Origin: Microbulbifer litoralis
GTDB taxonomy: Bacteria > Pseudomonadota > Gammaproteobacteria > Pseudomonadales > Cellvibrionaceae
DNA length: 64,000 bases
Direction: 5' to 3'
Assembly (NCBI RefSeq): GCF_023634065.1
Contig: NZ_JALKCV010000004.1
Coordinates: 124,001-188,000 of the forward strand
Shown: positions 56,060-64,000 of the stretch, piece after piece
How the letters are laid out: the number at the start of each line of letters is the position of its first letter
How positions within the stretch are numbered: the stretch's first letter is position 1
Notes under the pieces: model-generated
Database searches by the model: none
What the model was told of the DNA's origin: nothing
What the model saw: only the letters and a program-made list of their open reading frames with translations
Position numbers and translations under genes: made by a program

Positions 56060-56857
56060 ATGCCAACGATATCCTGTTCCCCCACTACACTTACCGCAAT
56101 CGCAATGCTGACCGCGGTGCTGTTTACCAGCGGCTGCGGCAGTCGCAGTGACAGTGCGGCCCCACAGACACTGAAACCCCGACAGGAATCTTTCGAGCGG
56201 CAGGCAGCAGGCTGCGATAAAGAGGACGAATGCGCTACGGTCTCGGTCACCTACCAGCTGTTTGAAAACCGGCCCGCGCTGAACGACGCCATCCGCCGAC
56301 AGCTTATTCAGCAGATGCAGGGTGTCGGGGAAAGCGGAAGCGATGCCGACAGCATCGCCGCCGCAGCCGAGGCATTTCTCAAGCAGGCGCGGGAACTACC
56401 CGACGACACCGGCAACCGCTGGATGGTGCAGGCGAACGGCAAGCTCCTCGGGCGCAGCGGCAACCTGGTTGCGGTAGAAATCAGCAGCTATGCGTATACC
56501 GGCGGTGCCCACGGCATGCCCGCCACAAGCTGGCTGAACTGGGACCTGGATGCCGACGCACCGGTGACGCTGGAACAACTGATCCAACCCGGGCAGGAAG
56601 ACGCGTTCTGGGAGCTGGCGCGCAGGGCCCATCAGCGCTGGCTGCGGGAACAGACGGATATCGACGAGGAGTTTCGCCAACTCTGGCCCTTCGCCAAGAC
56701 CGGCGATTTCCGGCTCGACGACACGGGGCTTACCCTGCTGTACGGCGTCTATACCCTCGGCCCCTATGCGATGGGACAAGTCGAGCTGAAGATTCCACGG
56801 GAACAACTGGACGGCGTGATCCGGCAGCAATACCTAGTGGACCGCTCGCAAAGTTAG
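56060..56857 (+). CDS. RsiV/DUF3298-like lipoprotein
   Basis: Taking ATG 56060, with GGAAGAG eight bases upstream, gives 265 residues; an ATG at 56039 is an alternative. The N-terminus is a lipoprotein signal with lipobox LFTSGC (Cys at about 26). The remainder fits the DUF4163/DUF3298 architecture: VSVTYQLFENRPALNDAI, VAVEISSYAYTGGAHGMPAT (the conserved Y-x-G-G-A-H-G) and a C-terminal segment ending VELKIPREQLDGVI. The domain occurs in the lysozyme-sensing anti-sigma factor RsiV and in stand-alone envelope lipoproteins; no sigma factor is nearby, so the latter is likelier. Confidence 0.85.
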   Translation: MPTISCSPTTLTAIAMLTAVLFTSGCGSRSDSAAPQTLKPRQESFERQAAGCDKEDECATVSVTYQLFENRPALNDAIRRQLIQQMQGVGESGSDADSIAAAAEAFLKQARELPDDTGNRWMVQANGKLLGRSGNLVAVEISSYAYTGGAHGMPATSWLNWDLDADAPVTLEQLIQPGQEDAFWELARRAHQRWLREQTDIDEEFRQLWPFAKTGDFRLDDTGLTLLYGVYTLGPYAMGQVELKIPREQLDGVIRQQYLVDRSQS

Positions 56858-57071
56858 GTAACAGTTCGCTTCGCCAAATCGTCCAGCTCTGCGTTGAGAA
56901 AGCTTGAAATAACGCTGCTATTCCAGCGCTTTCTCGCCTTGACCTGAACGATATAGAGCGGCTTGGTGAAATATCCGGGCTAGGCCGGTAATCCGGCGCC
57001 GGTCGATTGCCTGGCCCGCGGATACTTGCTAACGTCACCCACCATCGTTTTTCCGACACCGGAGAGGGATT

Positions 57072-58064
57072 TTGAAACGGCTTTACACTTTCCTGACACT
57101 CCCCTTAATACTTCAGGGCTGTGACTTCGACGACGTACCCAACTTCCTGCCGGAAGAGGGTTCCACCGACTACCGCCAGGAAATGCGCGATTTCGTGCGC
57201 GATATCGGCAGTTACGGTCGGGGGCTGGACTCCAATTTCATTGTAATCGCCTACGGCGGTATCGAACTCGTCAGCAGCTCCGGCAGCACTTCCGGCTCAC
57301 CGGATACCAGCTATATCAATGCCCTGAACGGTATCGGGCAGGACGCCGTCTTCTACGGTTACGACGGCATCGACCAACCCACCTCCTCCGGCAGGCGGGA
57401 ACGCTTGCGCAGCTACCTGGATATGGCGCGCGACAACGGCAATGTCGTCGCGATGGTGACGGATTTTGCCATCAGCCAGAGCAAGATCGACGATTCCTAT
57501 GCATTGAACGAAGACGCCGGCTATATCTCCTTTGCCGCAGACAACAGCGAGCTGGACAATATTCCCGAATATCCGGATCAGCCATTCAACTACAATCGCG
57601 ACGATATCGAAGACATCTTCGAGGTCAACAATTTCCTCGTGCTCACCAACACCCTGAACTACTCCACCCGCCAGGAACTGGTCGACGATATCAGCGATAC
57701 CAATTACGACCTGGTCGTGATGGACCTCTTCTTTAAAAGCCAGGAGGCGTACACCGCGGAACAGATTCGGCAATTGCGTTTCAAAGCCGACGGCGGCGAG
57801 AGGCTGCTGATCGCGACGGTAAATATCGGTGAGGCCGAAAGCGATCGTTTCTACTGGCAGAGCCACTGGGTTTCCAATCCTCCGGAATGGCTGGGCGAGG
57901 CAACCGGTGGAGGAGATTATCGGGTAAATTACTGGCGCCAGGGCTGGCAGGACATCATCTACGGCAACAGCGATTCCTATATCTACCGGATAGAAAACGC
58001 CGGTTTCGACGGGGCCTACCTGCTGGGTGTGGATGCCTACGAGCCTTTCGAAGACGGGGAGTGA
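57072..58064 (+). CDS. GH114-like (endo-alpha-1,4-polygalactosaminidase family) lipoprotein
   Basis: The 330-residue protein starts with a lipoprotein signal (LILQGC, Cys at 17). The rest is a TIM-barrel-like domain: DFVRDIGSYGRGLDSNFIVI, VFYGYDGIDQPTS, VVAMVTDFAISQS, YDLVVMDLFFKS, RLLIATVNIGEAES and FDGAYLLGVDAYEPF. These recall the GH114/TM1410 family, sometimes mislabelled as cysteinyl-tRNA-synthetase-related. Acidic residues at strand ends are candidate catalytic groups. Family enzymes cut alpha-1,4-galactosaminoglycans; the substrate here is unproven. It is followed by a bidirectional terminator. Confidence 0.78.
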   Translation: MKRLYTFLTLPLILQGCDFDDVPNFLPEEGSTDYRQEMRDFVRDIGSYGRGLDSNFIVIAYGGIELVSSSGSTSGSPDTSYINALNGIGQDAVFYGYDGIDQPTSSGRRERLRSYLDMARDNGNVVAMVTDFAISQSKIDDSYALNEDAGYISFAADNSELDNIPEYPDQPFNYNRDDIEDIFEVNNFLVLTNTLNYSTRQELVDDISDTNYDLVVMDLFFKSQEAYTAEQIRQLRFKADGGERLLIATVNIGEAESDRFYWQSHWVSNPPEWLGEATGGGDYRVNYWRQGWQDIIYGNSDSYIYRIENAGFDGAYLLGVDAYEPFEDGE

Positions 58065-58120
58065 CAGCTTTCCCCTTTCCCGGCGATCGTACGCATCCCA
58101 TATACCACCGCCGGATACAA

Positions 58121-58148
58121 AAAGAGCGAACCGGATGGTTCGCTCTTT
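58121..58148. terminator. Bidirectional intrinsic terminator
   Basis: AAAGAGCGAACC, loop GGAT, GGTTCGCTCTTT form a perfect 12-bp stem with T-runs on both strands (TTTT on plus, TTTTTG on minus). It ends the GH114-like gene and the convergent nfuA gene. Confidence 0.92.
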
Positions 58149-58151
58149 TGA

Positions 58152-58754
58152 TCAGTAGTAGGCCTGCGATCTGTCCGTATGGTCGGTGACGTCCTTCACC
58201 CCGGCTAGTTCCGGCACCTTGTCCTTCAGGGTTTTCTCGACCCCTTCTTTCAGGGTCATATCCACCATACCGCAGCCCTGGCAGCCACCACCGAATTTCA
58301 GCACTGCATAGTGGTCGTCGGTGACTTCCACCAGGCTCACCTGGCCGCCGTGAGCGGCAAGGCCCGGGTTGACCTCGTTGTAGAGCACGTAGTTGATACG
58401 GTCCTCGATCGGGCTGTCGTCGGTAATCTTGGGCATGCGCGAGTTCGGTGCGCGGATGGTGAGCTGGCCGCCCATCTTGTCCGACGCGTAATCCACCCGA
58501 GCCTCGTCCAGGTACGGAATACTGCGGCCCTCGAAATAGGCCTTGAGGCCATCCATCTCCAGCATCACATCGCCTTCCTGCTCCTCGCCGGGGCGACAGT
58601 AGGCGATACAGGTCTCCGCATTGGGCGTGCCCGGGCTGGACACGAACATGCGGATGGCGATGCCCTCGCAGTCCTGCTTCGCCAGCAGCTCGCGCAGGTA
58701 CTCCTGGGCGGATTCGGTGATGGTGACGTTCAGGTCTTGCGACTGTTCTGACAT
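58152..58754 (-). CDS. nfuA: Fe-S biogenesis protein NfuA
   Basis: The 200-residue protein has the NfuA two-domain layout: an N-terminal degenerate A-type carrier domain ([18 protein letters not shown], residues about 8-100) and a C-terminal Nfu domain with the [4Fe-4S]-binding pair in [14 protein letters not shown] (about 155-160). It assembles and delivers 4Fe-4S clusters to client enzymes under oxidative or iron-poor conditions. The length (E. coli 191) and start are standard. It is a single-gene unit ending in the shared terminator. Confidence 0.96.
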   Translation of the reverse strand: MSEQSQDLNVTITESAQEYLRELLAKQDCEGIAIRMFVSSPGTPNAETCIAYCRPGEEQEGDVMLEMDGLKAYFEGRSIPYLDEARVDYASDKMGGQLTIRAPNSRMPKITDDSPIEDRINYVLYNEVNPGLAAHGGQVSLVEVTDDHYAVLKFGGGCQGCGMVDMTLKEGVEKTLKDKVPELAGVKDVTDHTDRSQAYY

Positions 58755-58889
58755 AGTAGACTTCTCAAATAACCGAGTTTTCTTGTCGGGTATTTTACTC
58801 CCAATGGGGCCGGAATTAAACCGGGCATCATCGTCGGGGCGACCCCGAGTTCTGCCTCGGTGGTTGGCCCTTTAACCAGCTCCGTGGCG

Positions 58890-58999
58890 GACCTGCTGCC
58901 GGCAGCTGTTTGCGGGAGACGCCGTGAATACATCCCTGTAGGCTTGTCTGCGAGGTCCCTCTTGCAGACACTCCCGCAAACAACTCCCGGCAGCAGATC
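58890..58999. repeat. Long imperfect inverted repeat between nfuA and the hydantoinase gene
   Basis: Arms CTGCTGCCGG..CTGTTTGCGGGAG (about 58893-58918) and CTCCCGCAAACA..CCGGCAGCAG (about 58971-58996) flank 52 bp that includes GCCGTGAATACATCCCTGTA, a sequence type seen as intergenic repeats in marine gammaproteobacteria. It lies between two divergent genes; no gene is supported between 58755 and 59041. Confidence 0.7.
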
Positions 59000-59041
59000 C
59001 TTCGCATCGACGGAGGGAGTGCCATTCCCCTCAGGTGCGAC

Positions 59042-62000
59042 TCAAGCTGCGCCATAGCCCCCGCCGCCCGGCGTCTCGATGGCAAAGACATCGCCGACCT
59101 CCATCTGCACCTCGGCGCGACCGTCCAGTTCCTCCCGGCCGCCGCCTGCCCTTTCCACCCAGTTCCGCCCCAGGGCTCCCGGTTCGCCGCCATTCAACCC
59201 AAATGGCGGCAGTTTTCGGTGGGAGGCGAGGATGGAGGCGGTCATCGGCTGCAGGAAGCGCAGCCGTCGCCGGGCGCCGTCACCGCCTTTGTGCTTCCCC
59301 GCTCCGCCGCTGCCGCGACGGACGCTGAACGCCTCCAGCAGGACCGGGAAGCGCCACTCCAGCACTTCCGGGTCCGTCAGGCGGGAGTTGGTCATATGGG
59401 TGTGCACGGCGTCGGTGCCATCGAAATCCGGGCCGGCGCCGGAACCGCCGCACAGGGTCTCGTAGTACTGGTAGCGACCGTCGCCGAAGGTGAAGTTGTT
59501 CATGGTGCCCTGGGCCGCGGCCATGGTCTCCAGCGCGCCGAACAGCGCATCGACGACATACTGGGAGGTCTCCACATTGCCCGCCACCACCGCCGCCGGA
59601 TACTGGGGGTTCAACATGCAGCCCTCCGGAATGACGATATCCAGCGGCTTCAGGCAGCCGCCGTTCAGCGGGATATTCTCCCGCACCAGGCAGCGGAACA
59701 CATACAGCACCGCGGCCTTGGTGACCGCCCGCGGCGCATTGTAGTTGCCCGGGTGCTGGCCGCTGGTGCCGGTAAAATCCACCGTCGCGCGGCGGTTTTC
59801 CCGGTCCAGCGTCACCGCCACCCGGATGACGCTGCCGTCGTCCATCTGATAGCGGAAGTCGCCGTCGTGCAGCGCCTCGAGCGTGCGGCGCACGGATTCC
59901 TCGGCGTTGCCCTGCACATGCTGCATATAGGCCCGCACCACCGACAGGCCGAAATGCGCCACCATCTTCTGCAGCTCGCGCACGCCCTTTTCGCAGGCGG
60001 CCAGTTGGGCGTGCAGGTCGGCGATATTCTGCGGGATATTGCGCGCGGGATATTTTCCGGAAGCGAGTTTTCTGCGGATGGTTTCGTCGCAGAAGGTGCC
60101 GGCATCCACCAGTTTCAGGTTGTCCAGCAGCACGCCCTCTTCCTCGACGCTCTTGCTGAACGGCGGCATGGAACCGGGCGTGATGCCGCCCACGTCCGCA
60201 TGGTGGCCGCGGGTGGCAACGTAAAACAGCAACTCTTCGCCGCTATCGTCGCTACCTTCGCCAAAAACGGGCCGGATTACGGTGATATCCGGCAGGTGGG
60301 TGCCGCCGTTGTAGGGCGCATTCAATACAAAGGCGTCGCCGTCTTTCATATCGGACGCATTTTCGCGAATGACCGTCTTGATACTCTCGCTCATCGAACC
60401 CAGGTGCACCGGCATATGCGGCGCATTGGCAATCAGCTCGCCGTCGCGGTCGAAGAGTGCGCAGGAGAAATCCCGGCGCTCCTTGATATTGACCGAGGAC
60501 GCGGTTTTCTCGAGCGCCGCCCCCATCTGTTCGGCGATAGACATAAACAGGTTATTGAAGATCTCCAGCATCACCGGGTCGACGCTGGTGCCGATCGCGG
60601 TGCGCTTCGGCAGTGCTTCGACGCGCTGCAGCAGAATGCCGGTGTCGGTGATTTCCGCGCGCCAGCCGGGCTCGACAACAATGGTGCTGTTGGGTTCGCT
60701 GATCACCGCCGGGCCGTCGATCTGCTCGCCGAGGCACAGTGCTTCGGCGCGGTAGATCGGCGTTTCGCGACGCTTCCCATCCATGGTGATTGGCGCCTTC
60801 GCGCCGGGCAAAGTCTCGCCACGCTCGCTGGATGCAACTTGTCGTAGGGTGCGCCGTGCGCACCGATCAAGGTCGGTGCGAGATTTTAGCCTTTCTTCCG
60901 TGGCCGCCCCGATTACCTCCACCTGCACCGCCTCGACGACCAAGGGCTTATCCCCGGCGACAAAACCGAACTGCTGGCGATAGTCCCGCTCGAATTCGGC
61001 CAGCACCCTGTCGTACCCGCCCATCGCCACTTCCAGCGCCGTATCCGTGCCCTCGTATTTCAAGTGCAGTTTGCGCAGGCAGTGAATCTGTTGTTCGGGT
61101 ACGCCCTGGGCCAACATCTCGCGGCGCCCATCCGCTTCCAGTTCGTCAAAGATTCGATTCAATTCGGGCTCGTATTCGGCCGAGTAAATGTGCTCCAGGC
61201 TGCGCTCCCGCGTCAGGCGCAGGTCCGCCAGTCCGATGCCGTAGGCGGACAACACACCCGCGTAGCGGTGCAACAGTATCTTCGTCATGCCCAGCGCATC
61301 CGCCACCAGGCAGGCGTGCTGGCCGCCGGCGCCGCCGAAACTGTTGAGCAGGTATTTCGATACCTCGTAGCCGCGCTGCACCGAGATTTTCTTGATCGCG
61401 CTGGCCATGTTTTCCACCGCGATGGCCAGGAAGCCCTCGGCCACCTGTTCCGGCGTGCGTTCATCGCCGGTGGCCTTGCGGATTTTTTCCGCCAGTGCGC
61501 TGAACTTTGTCCGCACGATTTCCGCGTCCAGCGGCTGGTCCGCACCGGGACCGAACACCTGGGGAAAGAACTCGGGCTGCAGCTTGCCCAGCATCACATT
61601 GCAGTCGGTGACCGTCAGCGGCCCACCGCGGCGGTAGCAGGCCGGGCCGGGGTTGGCGCCGGCGGAATCCGGGCCCACCAGGTAGCGGCTGCCGTCGAAG
61701 TGCAGCACCGAGCCGCCGCCGGCGGCGACCGTGTGGATACGCATCATCGGCGCCCGCAGGCGCACACCGGCCACTTCGGACTCCAGGCTGCGCTCGTAGT
61801 CGCCGCTGTAGTGGCAGACATCGGTGGACGTGCCGCCCATATCGAAGCCGATCACCTGCTCGAAACCGGCCTCGGCGGCAGTGCGCGCGGCGCCCACCAC
61901 GCCGCCGGCCGGACCGGACAGGATCGCGTCCTTGCCCTGGAAAAAGTGCGCGTCGGCGAGGCCGCCATTGGACTGCATAAACAGCAGCCGGCTGCCACCC

Positions 62001-62704
62001 AGTGCCCTGTCGACCCGATCCACATAGCGGCGCAGTACCGGCGACAGGTAGGCATCCACCACCGTGGTATCGCCGCGGCCCACCAGTTTGATCAGCGGGC
62101 TGACCCGGTGGCTGACGGAGACTTGGGTAAAGCCGATCTCGTCGGCGATGCGGGCGATTGCCCGCTCGTGTTCCGGGTAGCGGTAACCGTGCATCAACAG
62201 GATCGCCAGGCCGCGCAGGCCGCCGTCGTAGAGTCGCTGCAGGTTCGCCCGCACCCTGCCCCAATCCAGCGGCACCAGTACTTCGCCATTGGCCGTGACG
62301 CGCTCGCCCACCTCCACGACATCGCTGTAGAGCATTTGCGGCAGCCTGATCTGGAGGTCGAACAGGTTCGGGCGCGCCTGGTAGCCGATACGCAGGGCGT
62401 CGGCGAAGCCCTTGGTCGTGACCAGGGCCACCGGATCGCCCTTGCGCTCCAGCAATGCATTGGTGGCCACGGTAGTGCCCATCTTGACCGCCTCGATAGC
62501 TTCCGGCGGGATGGGGGCATCGACGTCCAAATCCAGCAGAGCGCGGATACCGGCCAGGGCGGCGTCCTCGTATTGCTCCGGATTCTCGGACAGCAGCTTG
62601 TGGCTGACCAGCCGCCCATCCGGGCGGCGGGCGACGATATCGGTAAAGGTGCCGCCGCGATCTATCCAGAAGCTCCAGCGGTTGTTGTCGGTTTCTTTAT
62701 TCAT
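59042..62704 (-). CDS. Full-length hydantoinase A-B / 5-oxoprolinase
   Basis: The 1220-residue enzyme fuses HyuA-type (about 10-680) and HyuB-type (about 690-1215) domains, the layout of ATP-dependent 5-oxoprolinase, which opens 5-oxo-L-proline to glutamate. Recognisable parts are [16 protein letters not shown] at the N-terminus, [15 protein letters not shown] (about 290), [15 protein letters not shown] (about 460), and in the B half [28 protein letters not shown] and a glycine-rich end GGGGYGAA. Residues about 609-621 are encoded by a dispersed DNA repeat inserted in frame at the A-B boundary region. Related enzymes include N-methylhydantoinases, so the substrate is likely but not certain. 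Confidence 0.92.
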   Translation of the reverse strand: MNKETDNNRWSFWIDRGGTFTDIVARRPDGRLVSHKLLSENPEQYEDAALAGIRALLDLDVDAPIPPEAIEAVKMGTTVATNALLERKGDPVALVTTKGFADALRIGYQARPNLFDLQIRLPQMLYSDVVEVGERVTANGEVLVPLDWGRVRANLQRLYDGGLRGLAILLMHGYRYPEHERAIARIADEIGFTQVSVSHRVSPLIKLVGRGDTTVVDAYLSPVLRRYVDRVDRALGGSRLLFMQSNGGLADAHFFQGKDAILSGPAGGVVGAARTAAEAGFEQVIGFDMGGTSTDVCHYSGDYERSLESEVAGVRLRAPMMRIHTVAAGGGSVLHFDGSRYLVGPDSAGANPGPACYRRGGPLTVTDCNVMLGKLQPEFFPQVFGPGADQPLDAEIVRTKFSALAEKIRKATGDERTPEQVAEGFLAIAVENMASAIKKISVQRGYEVSKYLLNSFGGAGGQHACLVADALGMTKILLHRYAGVLSAYGIGLADLRLTRERSLEHIYSAEYEPELNRIFDELEADGRREMLAQGVPEQQIHCLRKLHLKYEGTDTALEVAMGGYDRVLAEFERDYRQQFGFVAGDKPLVVEAVQVEVIGAATEERLKSRTDLDRCARRTLRQVASSERGETLPGAKAPITMDGKRRETPIYRAEALCLGEQIDGPAVISEPNSTIVVEPGWRAEITDTGILLQRVEALPKRTAIGTSVDPVMLEIFNNLFMSIAEQMGAALEKTASSVNIKERRDFSCALFDRDGELIANAPHMPVHLGSMSESIKTVIRENASDMKDGDAFVLNAPYNGGTHLPDITVIRPVFGEGSDDSGEELLFYVATRGHHADVGGITPGSMPPFSKSVEEEGVLLDNLKLVDAGTFCDETIRRKLASGKYPARNIPQNIADLHAQLAACEKGVRELQKMVAHFGLSVVRAYMQHVQGNAEESVRRTLEALHDGDFRYQMDDGSVIRVAVTLDRENRRATVDFTGTSGQHPGNYNAPRAVTKAAVLYVFRCLVRENIPLNGGCLKPLDIVIPEGCMLNPQYPAAVVAGNVETSQYVVDALFGALETMAAAQGTMNNFTFGDGRYQYYETLCGGSGAGPDFDGTDAVHTHMTNSRLTDPEVLEWRFPVLLEAFSVRRGSGGAGKHKGGDGARRRLRFLQPMTASILASHRKLPPFGLNGGEPGALGRNWVERAGGGREELDGRAEVQMEVGDVFAIETPGGGGYGAA
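60844..60880. repeat. Dispersed repeat inserted inside the hydantoinase gene
   Basis: GTAGGGTGCGCCGT (60844-60857), identical to the arms of the repeat at 26038-26141, is followed directly by an 8-bp stem CGCACCGA / TCGGTGCG with a six-base loop. On the coding strand it is translated as part of an Arg-rich stretch ([14 protein letters not shown]) and keeps the frame open. Confidence 0.8.
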
Positions 62705-62734
62705 AGGTCATCCCTCCATCCCTCTCCCGGGACC

Positions 62735-62752
62735 GCGGAGCTCCAGCTCCGC
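62735..62752. repeat. Copy of the GCGGAGCTCCAGCTCCGC palindrome
   Basis: This 18-bp palindrome is identical to the copy at 28936-28953. It sits between the hydantoinase start and the 7-bp tandem array. Confidence 0.7.
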
Positions 62753-62758
62753 GCATCC

Positions 62759-62821
62759 GAGTCCCGAGTCCCGAGTCCCGAGTCCCGAGTCCCGAGTCCC
62801 GAGTCCCGAGTCCCGAGTCCC
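62759..62821. repeat. Nine-copy 7-bp tandem repeat (GAGTCCC)n
   Basis: Nine perfect head-to-tail copies of GAGTCCC fill the space between the divergent hydantoinase and metH genes and end 51 bp before the metH ATG. Perfect heptamer arrays change copy number by slippage. The placement means that it would change promoter spacing of either gene, or alter the metH leader. Confidence 0.95.
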
Positions 62822-62872
62822 GAATATGCTAACATTGCCGCCCTCTTCGAGACCCGTTTAAAGGAAGTGCCC

Positions 62873-64000
62873 ATGTCGCAACAGTCCCGCAGTCAACGCC
62901 TGGAACAGCTCCATGCCGCGCTGGAGAAGCGCATCCTGATCCTGGACGGCGCCATGGGGACCATGATCCAGCGGGCGAAGCTGAGCGAGGGCCAGTACCG
63001 CGGCGAGCGCTTTGCCGATTTCCACCGGGATGTGCAGGGCAACAACGACCTGCTGACGCTGACCCAACCGGACATGATCGAGCAGCTGCACCGGGACTAT
63101 ATGGAGGCCGGCGCAGACATTATCGAGACCAATACCTTCAACGCCACGCGCCTGTCCCAGGCGGATTACGATATGGAGGACCTGGTCCCGGAATTGAACC
63201 GCGCCGCCGCCGAGGTGGCGCGCCGCGCCGCCGACGCCATGGCCACGCCGGACAGGCCGCGCTGGGTGGCCGGCGTGATCGGGCCCACTTCGCGCACCGC
63301 CAGCATCTCGCCGGACGTCAACGACCCGGGCGCGCGCAACGTGACCTTCGAAAAGCTGGTGGAGAACTATGTCGAAGCCGGCCGCGCGCTGATCGAGGGC
63401 GGCTCGGACCTGATCCTGATCGAGACCATCTTCGATACCCTGAACGCCAAGGCGGCCATCTTCGCCCTGCACCAGCTGTTCGACGAGGTCGGTTTCGAGC
63501 TGCCGATCATGATCTCCGGCACCATCACCGATGCCTCCGGCCGCACTTTATCGGGACAGACCACCGAAGCCTTCTACAACTCCGTGGCCCACGCCAAGCC
63601 CCTGAGCGTGGGTCTCAACTGTGCCCTGGGCGCCACCGAGTTGCGCCCCTATGTGGAGGCGCTGTCCGGCGTCTGCGCGGAACATGTGTCCGCGCACCCC
63701 AACGCCGGCCTGCCGAACGAATTCGGCGAGTACGACGAGTTGCCGGAGGAGACCGCCAGCATCGTCGCCGAGTTCGCGCGCAGCGGCTTCCTCAATATCC
63801 TCGGCGGTTGCTGCGGCACCGCGCCGGAGCATATCCGCGCGATCGCGGACGCAGTGGCCGATATCCCGCCGCGCAAACTGCCGCAGATCAAACCGGCGCT
63901 GCGCCTGTCGGGCCTGGAGCCGTTCACCGTCGACGAAAATTCCCTGTTCGTGAATGTCGGCGAGCGCTGCAACGTGACCGGCTCGGCACGCTTCAAGCGC
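62873..64000 (+). CDS. metH: Cobalamin-dependent methionine synthase, 5' part
   Basis: ATG 62873, seven bases after AAGGAA, opens a frame still open at the window end (376 codons). The residues present cover the homocysteine-binding domain: [14 protein letters not shown], the metal-ligand cysteines in [11 protein letters not shown] and [14 protein letters not shown] (about 245 and 310), and the beginning of the methyltetrahydrofolate-binding domain ([13 protein letters not shown] near 365). MetH transfers a methyl group from methyltetrahydrofolate to homocysteine through cobalamin. The cobalamin-binding and activation domains should lie beyond the window. No riboswitch is visible upstream. 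Confidence 0.95.
   Translation, partial: MSQQSRSQRLEQLHAALEKRILILDGAMGTMIQRAKLSEGQYRGERFADFHRDVQGNNDLLTLTQPDMIEQLHRDYMEAGADIIETNTFNATRLSQADYDMEDLVPELNRAAAEVARRAADAMATPDRPRWVAGVIGPTSRTASISPDVNDPGARNVTFEKLVENYVEAGRALIEGGSDLILIETIFDTLNAKAAIFALHQLFDEVGFELPIMISGTITDASGRTLSGQTTEAFYNSVAHAKPLSVGLNCALGATELRPYVEALSGVCAEHVSAHPNAGLPNEFGEYDELPEETASIVAEFARSGFLNILGGCCGTAPEHIRAIADAVADIPPRKLPQIKPALRLSGLEPFTVDENSLFVNVGERCNVTGSARFKR

Noticed and set aside
62759..62821. CRISPR-like array
   Set aside because: The units are 7 bp with no spacers, so this is a simple tandem repeat, not CRISPR. No CRISPR array or cas gene was seen anywhere.
62412..62861. Plus-strand open frame across the GAGTCCC array
   Set aside because: It is open because the heptamer repeat lacks stops in that frame (ESRVPSP repeats). 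The upstream part is antisense to the hydantoinase gene.

Overview
The window looks like chromosomal DNA of a marine, polysaccharide-degrading gammaproteobacterium, most plausibly a Cellvibrionales member such as Microbulbifer. This is an inference from gene content. The core gene orders are gammaproteobacterial: rpmF-yceD next to yceF (maf), rluC divergent from rne, and tusDCBE. Secreted enzymes carry polyserine or Gly/Ser linkers and carbohydrate-binding modules (GH10 xylanase with CBM2; thaumatin-like protein with chitin- and beta-1,3-glucan-binding modules). DNA is GC-rich except for an AT-richer accessory stretch at about 34.0-39.3 kb.

Layout. 0-7.4 kb is translation and RNA metabolism: rpmF, yceD, yceF, a HAD phosphatase, rluC, rne and a tRNA-Ser(UGA) with its own promoter and terminator. 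7.7-11.2 kb holds ycaC, a small conserved protein, a TorF-type outer-membrane protein and a xylanase. A perfect 18-bp palindrome resembling the xyl-box lies upstream of the xylanase. 11.6-18.3 kb is a tightly coupled four-gene operon: a VTT/TVP38 membrane protein, a six-hairpin glycosidase-like protein, a GT4 glycosyltransferase, and a fusion of an alkaline-phosphatase-superfamily domain with an endonuclease/exonuclease/phosphatase domain. It is a coherent but uncharacterised unit.

18.5-26 kb is housekeeping: yccA, tusDCBE (sulfur relay for tRNA 2-thiouridine), yjbQ, trmA, a DUF2489 protein, an AEC transporter, rmuC and murI. 26.2-32.5 kb is an AddB/AddA-like helicase-nuclease pair, followed by an AroF-type DAHP synthase.

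34.0-39.0 kb is an accessory region of short plus-strand genes, several without recognisable relatives. It includes a UPF0175/DUF3368 antitoxin-toxin pair, a membrane-anchored protein with a prokaryotic YEATS-like domain, and a truncated duplicate of a DUF3592 protein. Two diverged copies of the DNA just after aroF, including its terminator, flank part of this region. That points to duplication or insertion at the aroF 3' end.

39.4-51 kb holds metabolic and hydrolytic genes: a sulfatase, an esterase, a TerB-like protein, a citrate synthase paralogue divergent from a LysR regulator, a dienelactone-hydrolase-like lipase, a prolyl oligopeptidase, a GFA protein, a DUF3096 peptide, and a siderophore-interacting flavoprotein behind two matching operators. 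51.3-64 kb holds hrpB, a secreted thaumatin-like beta-1,3-glucan-targeted protein, two lipoproteins (RsiV/DUF3298-like and GH114-like), nfuA, a full-length hydantoinase/5-oxoprolinase carrying an in-frame repeat insertion, a nine-copy 7-bp tandem repeat, and the start of metH, which runs off the window. Several families of short palindromic intergenic repeats are scattered through the window.
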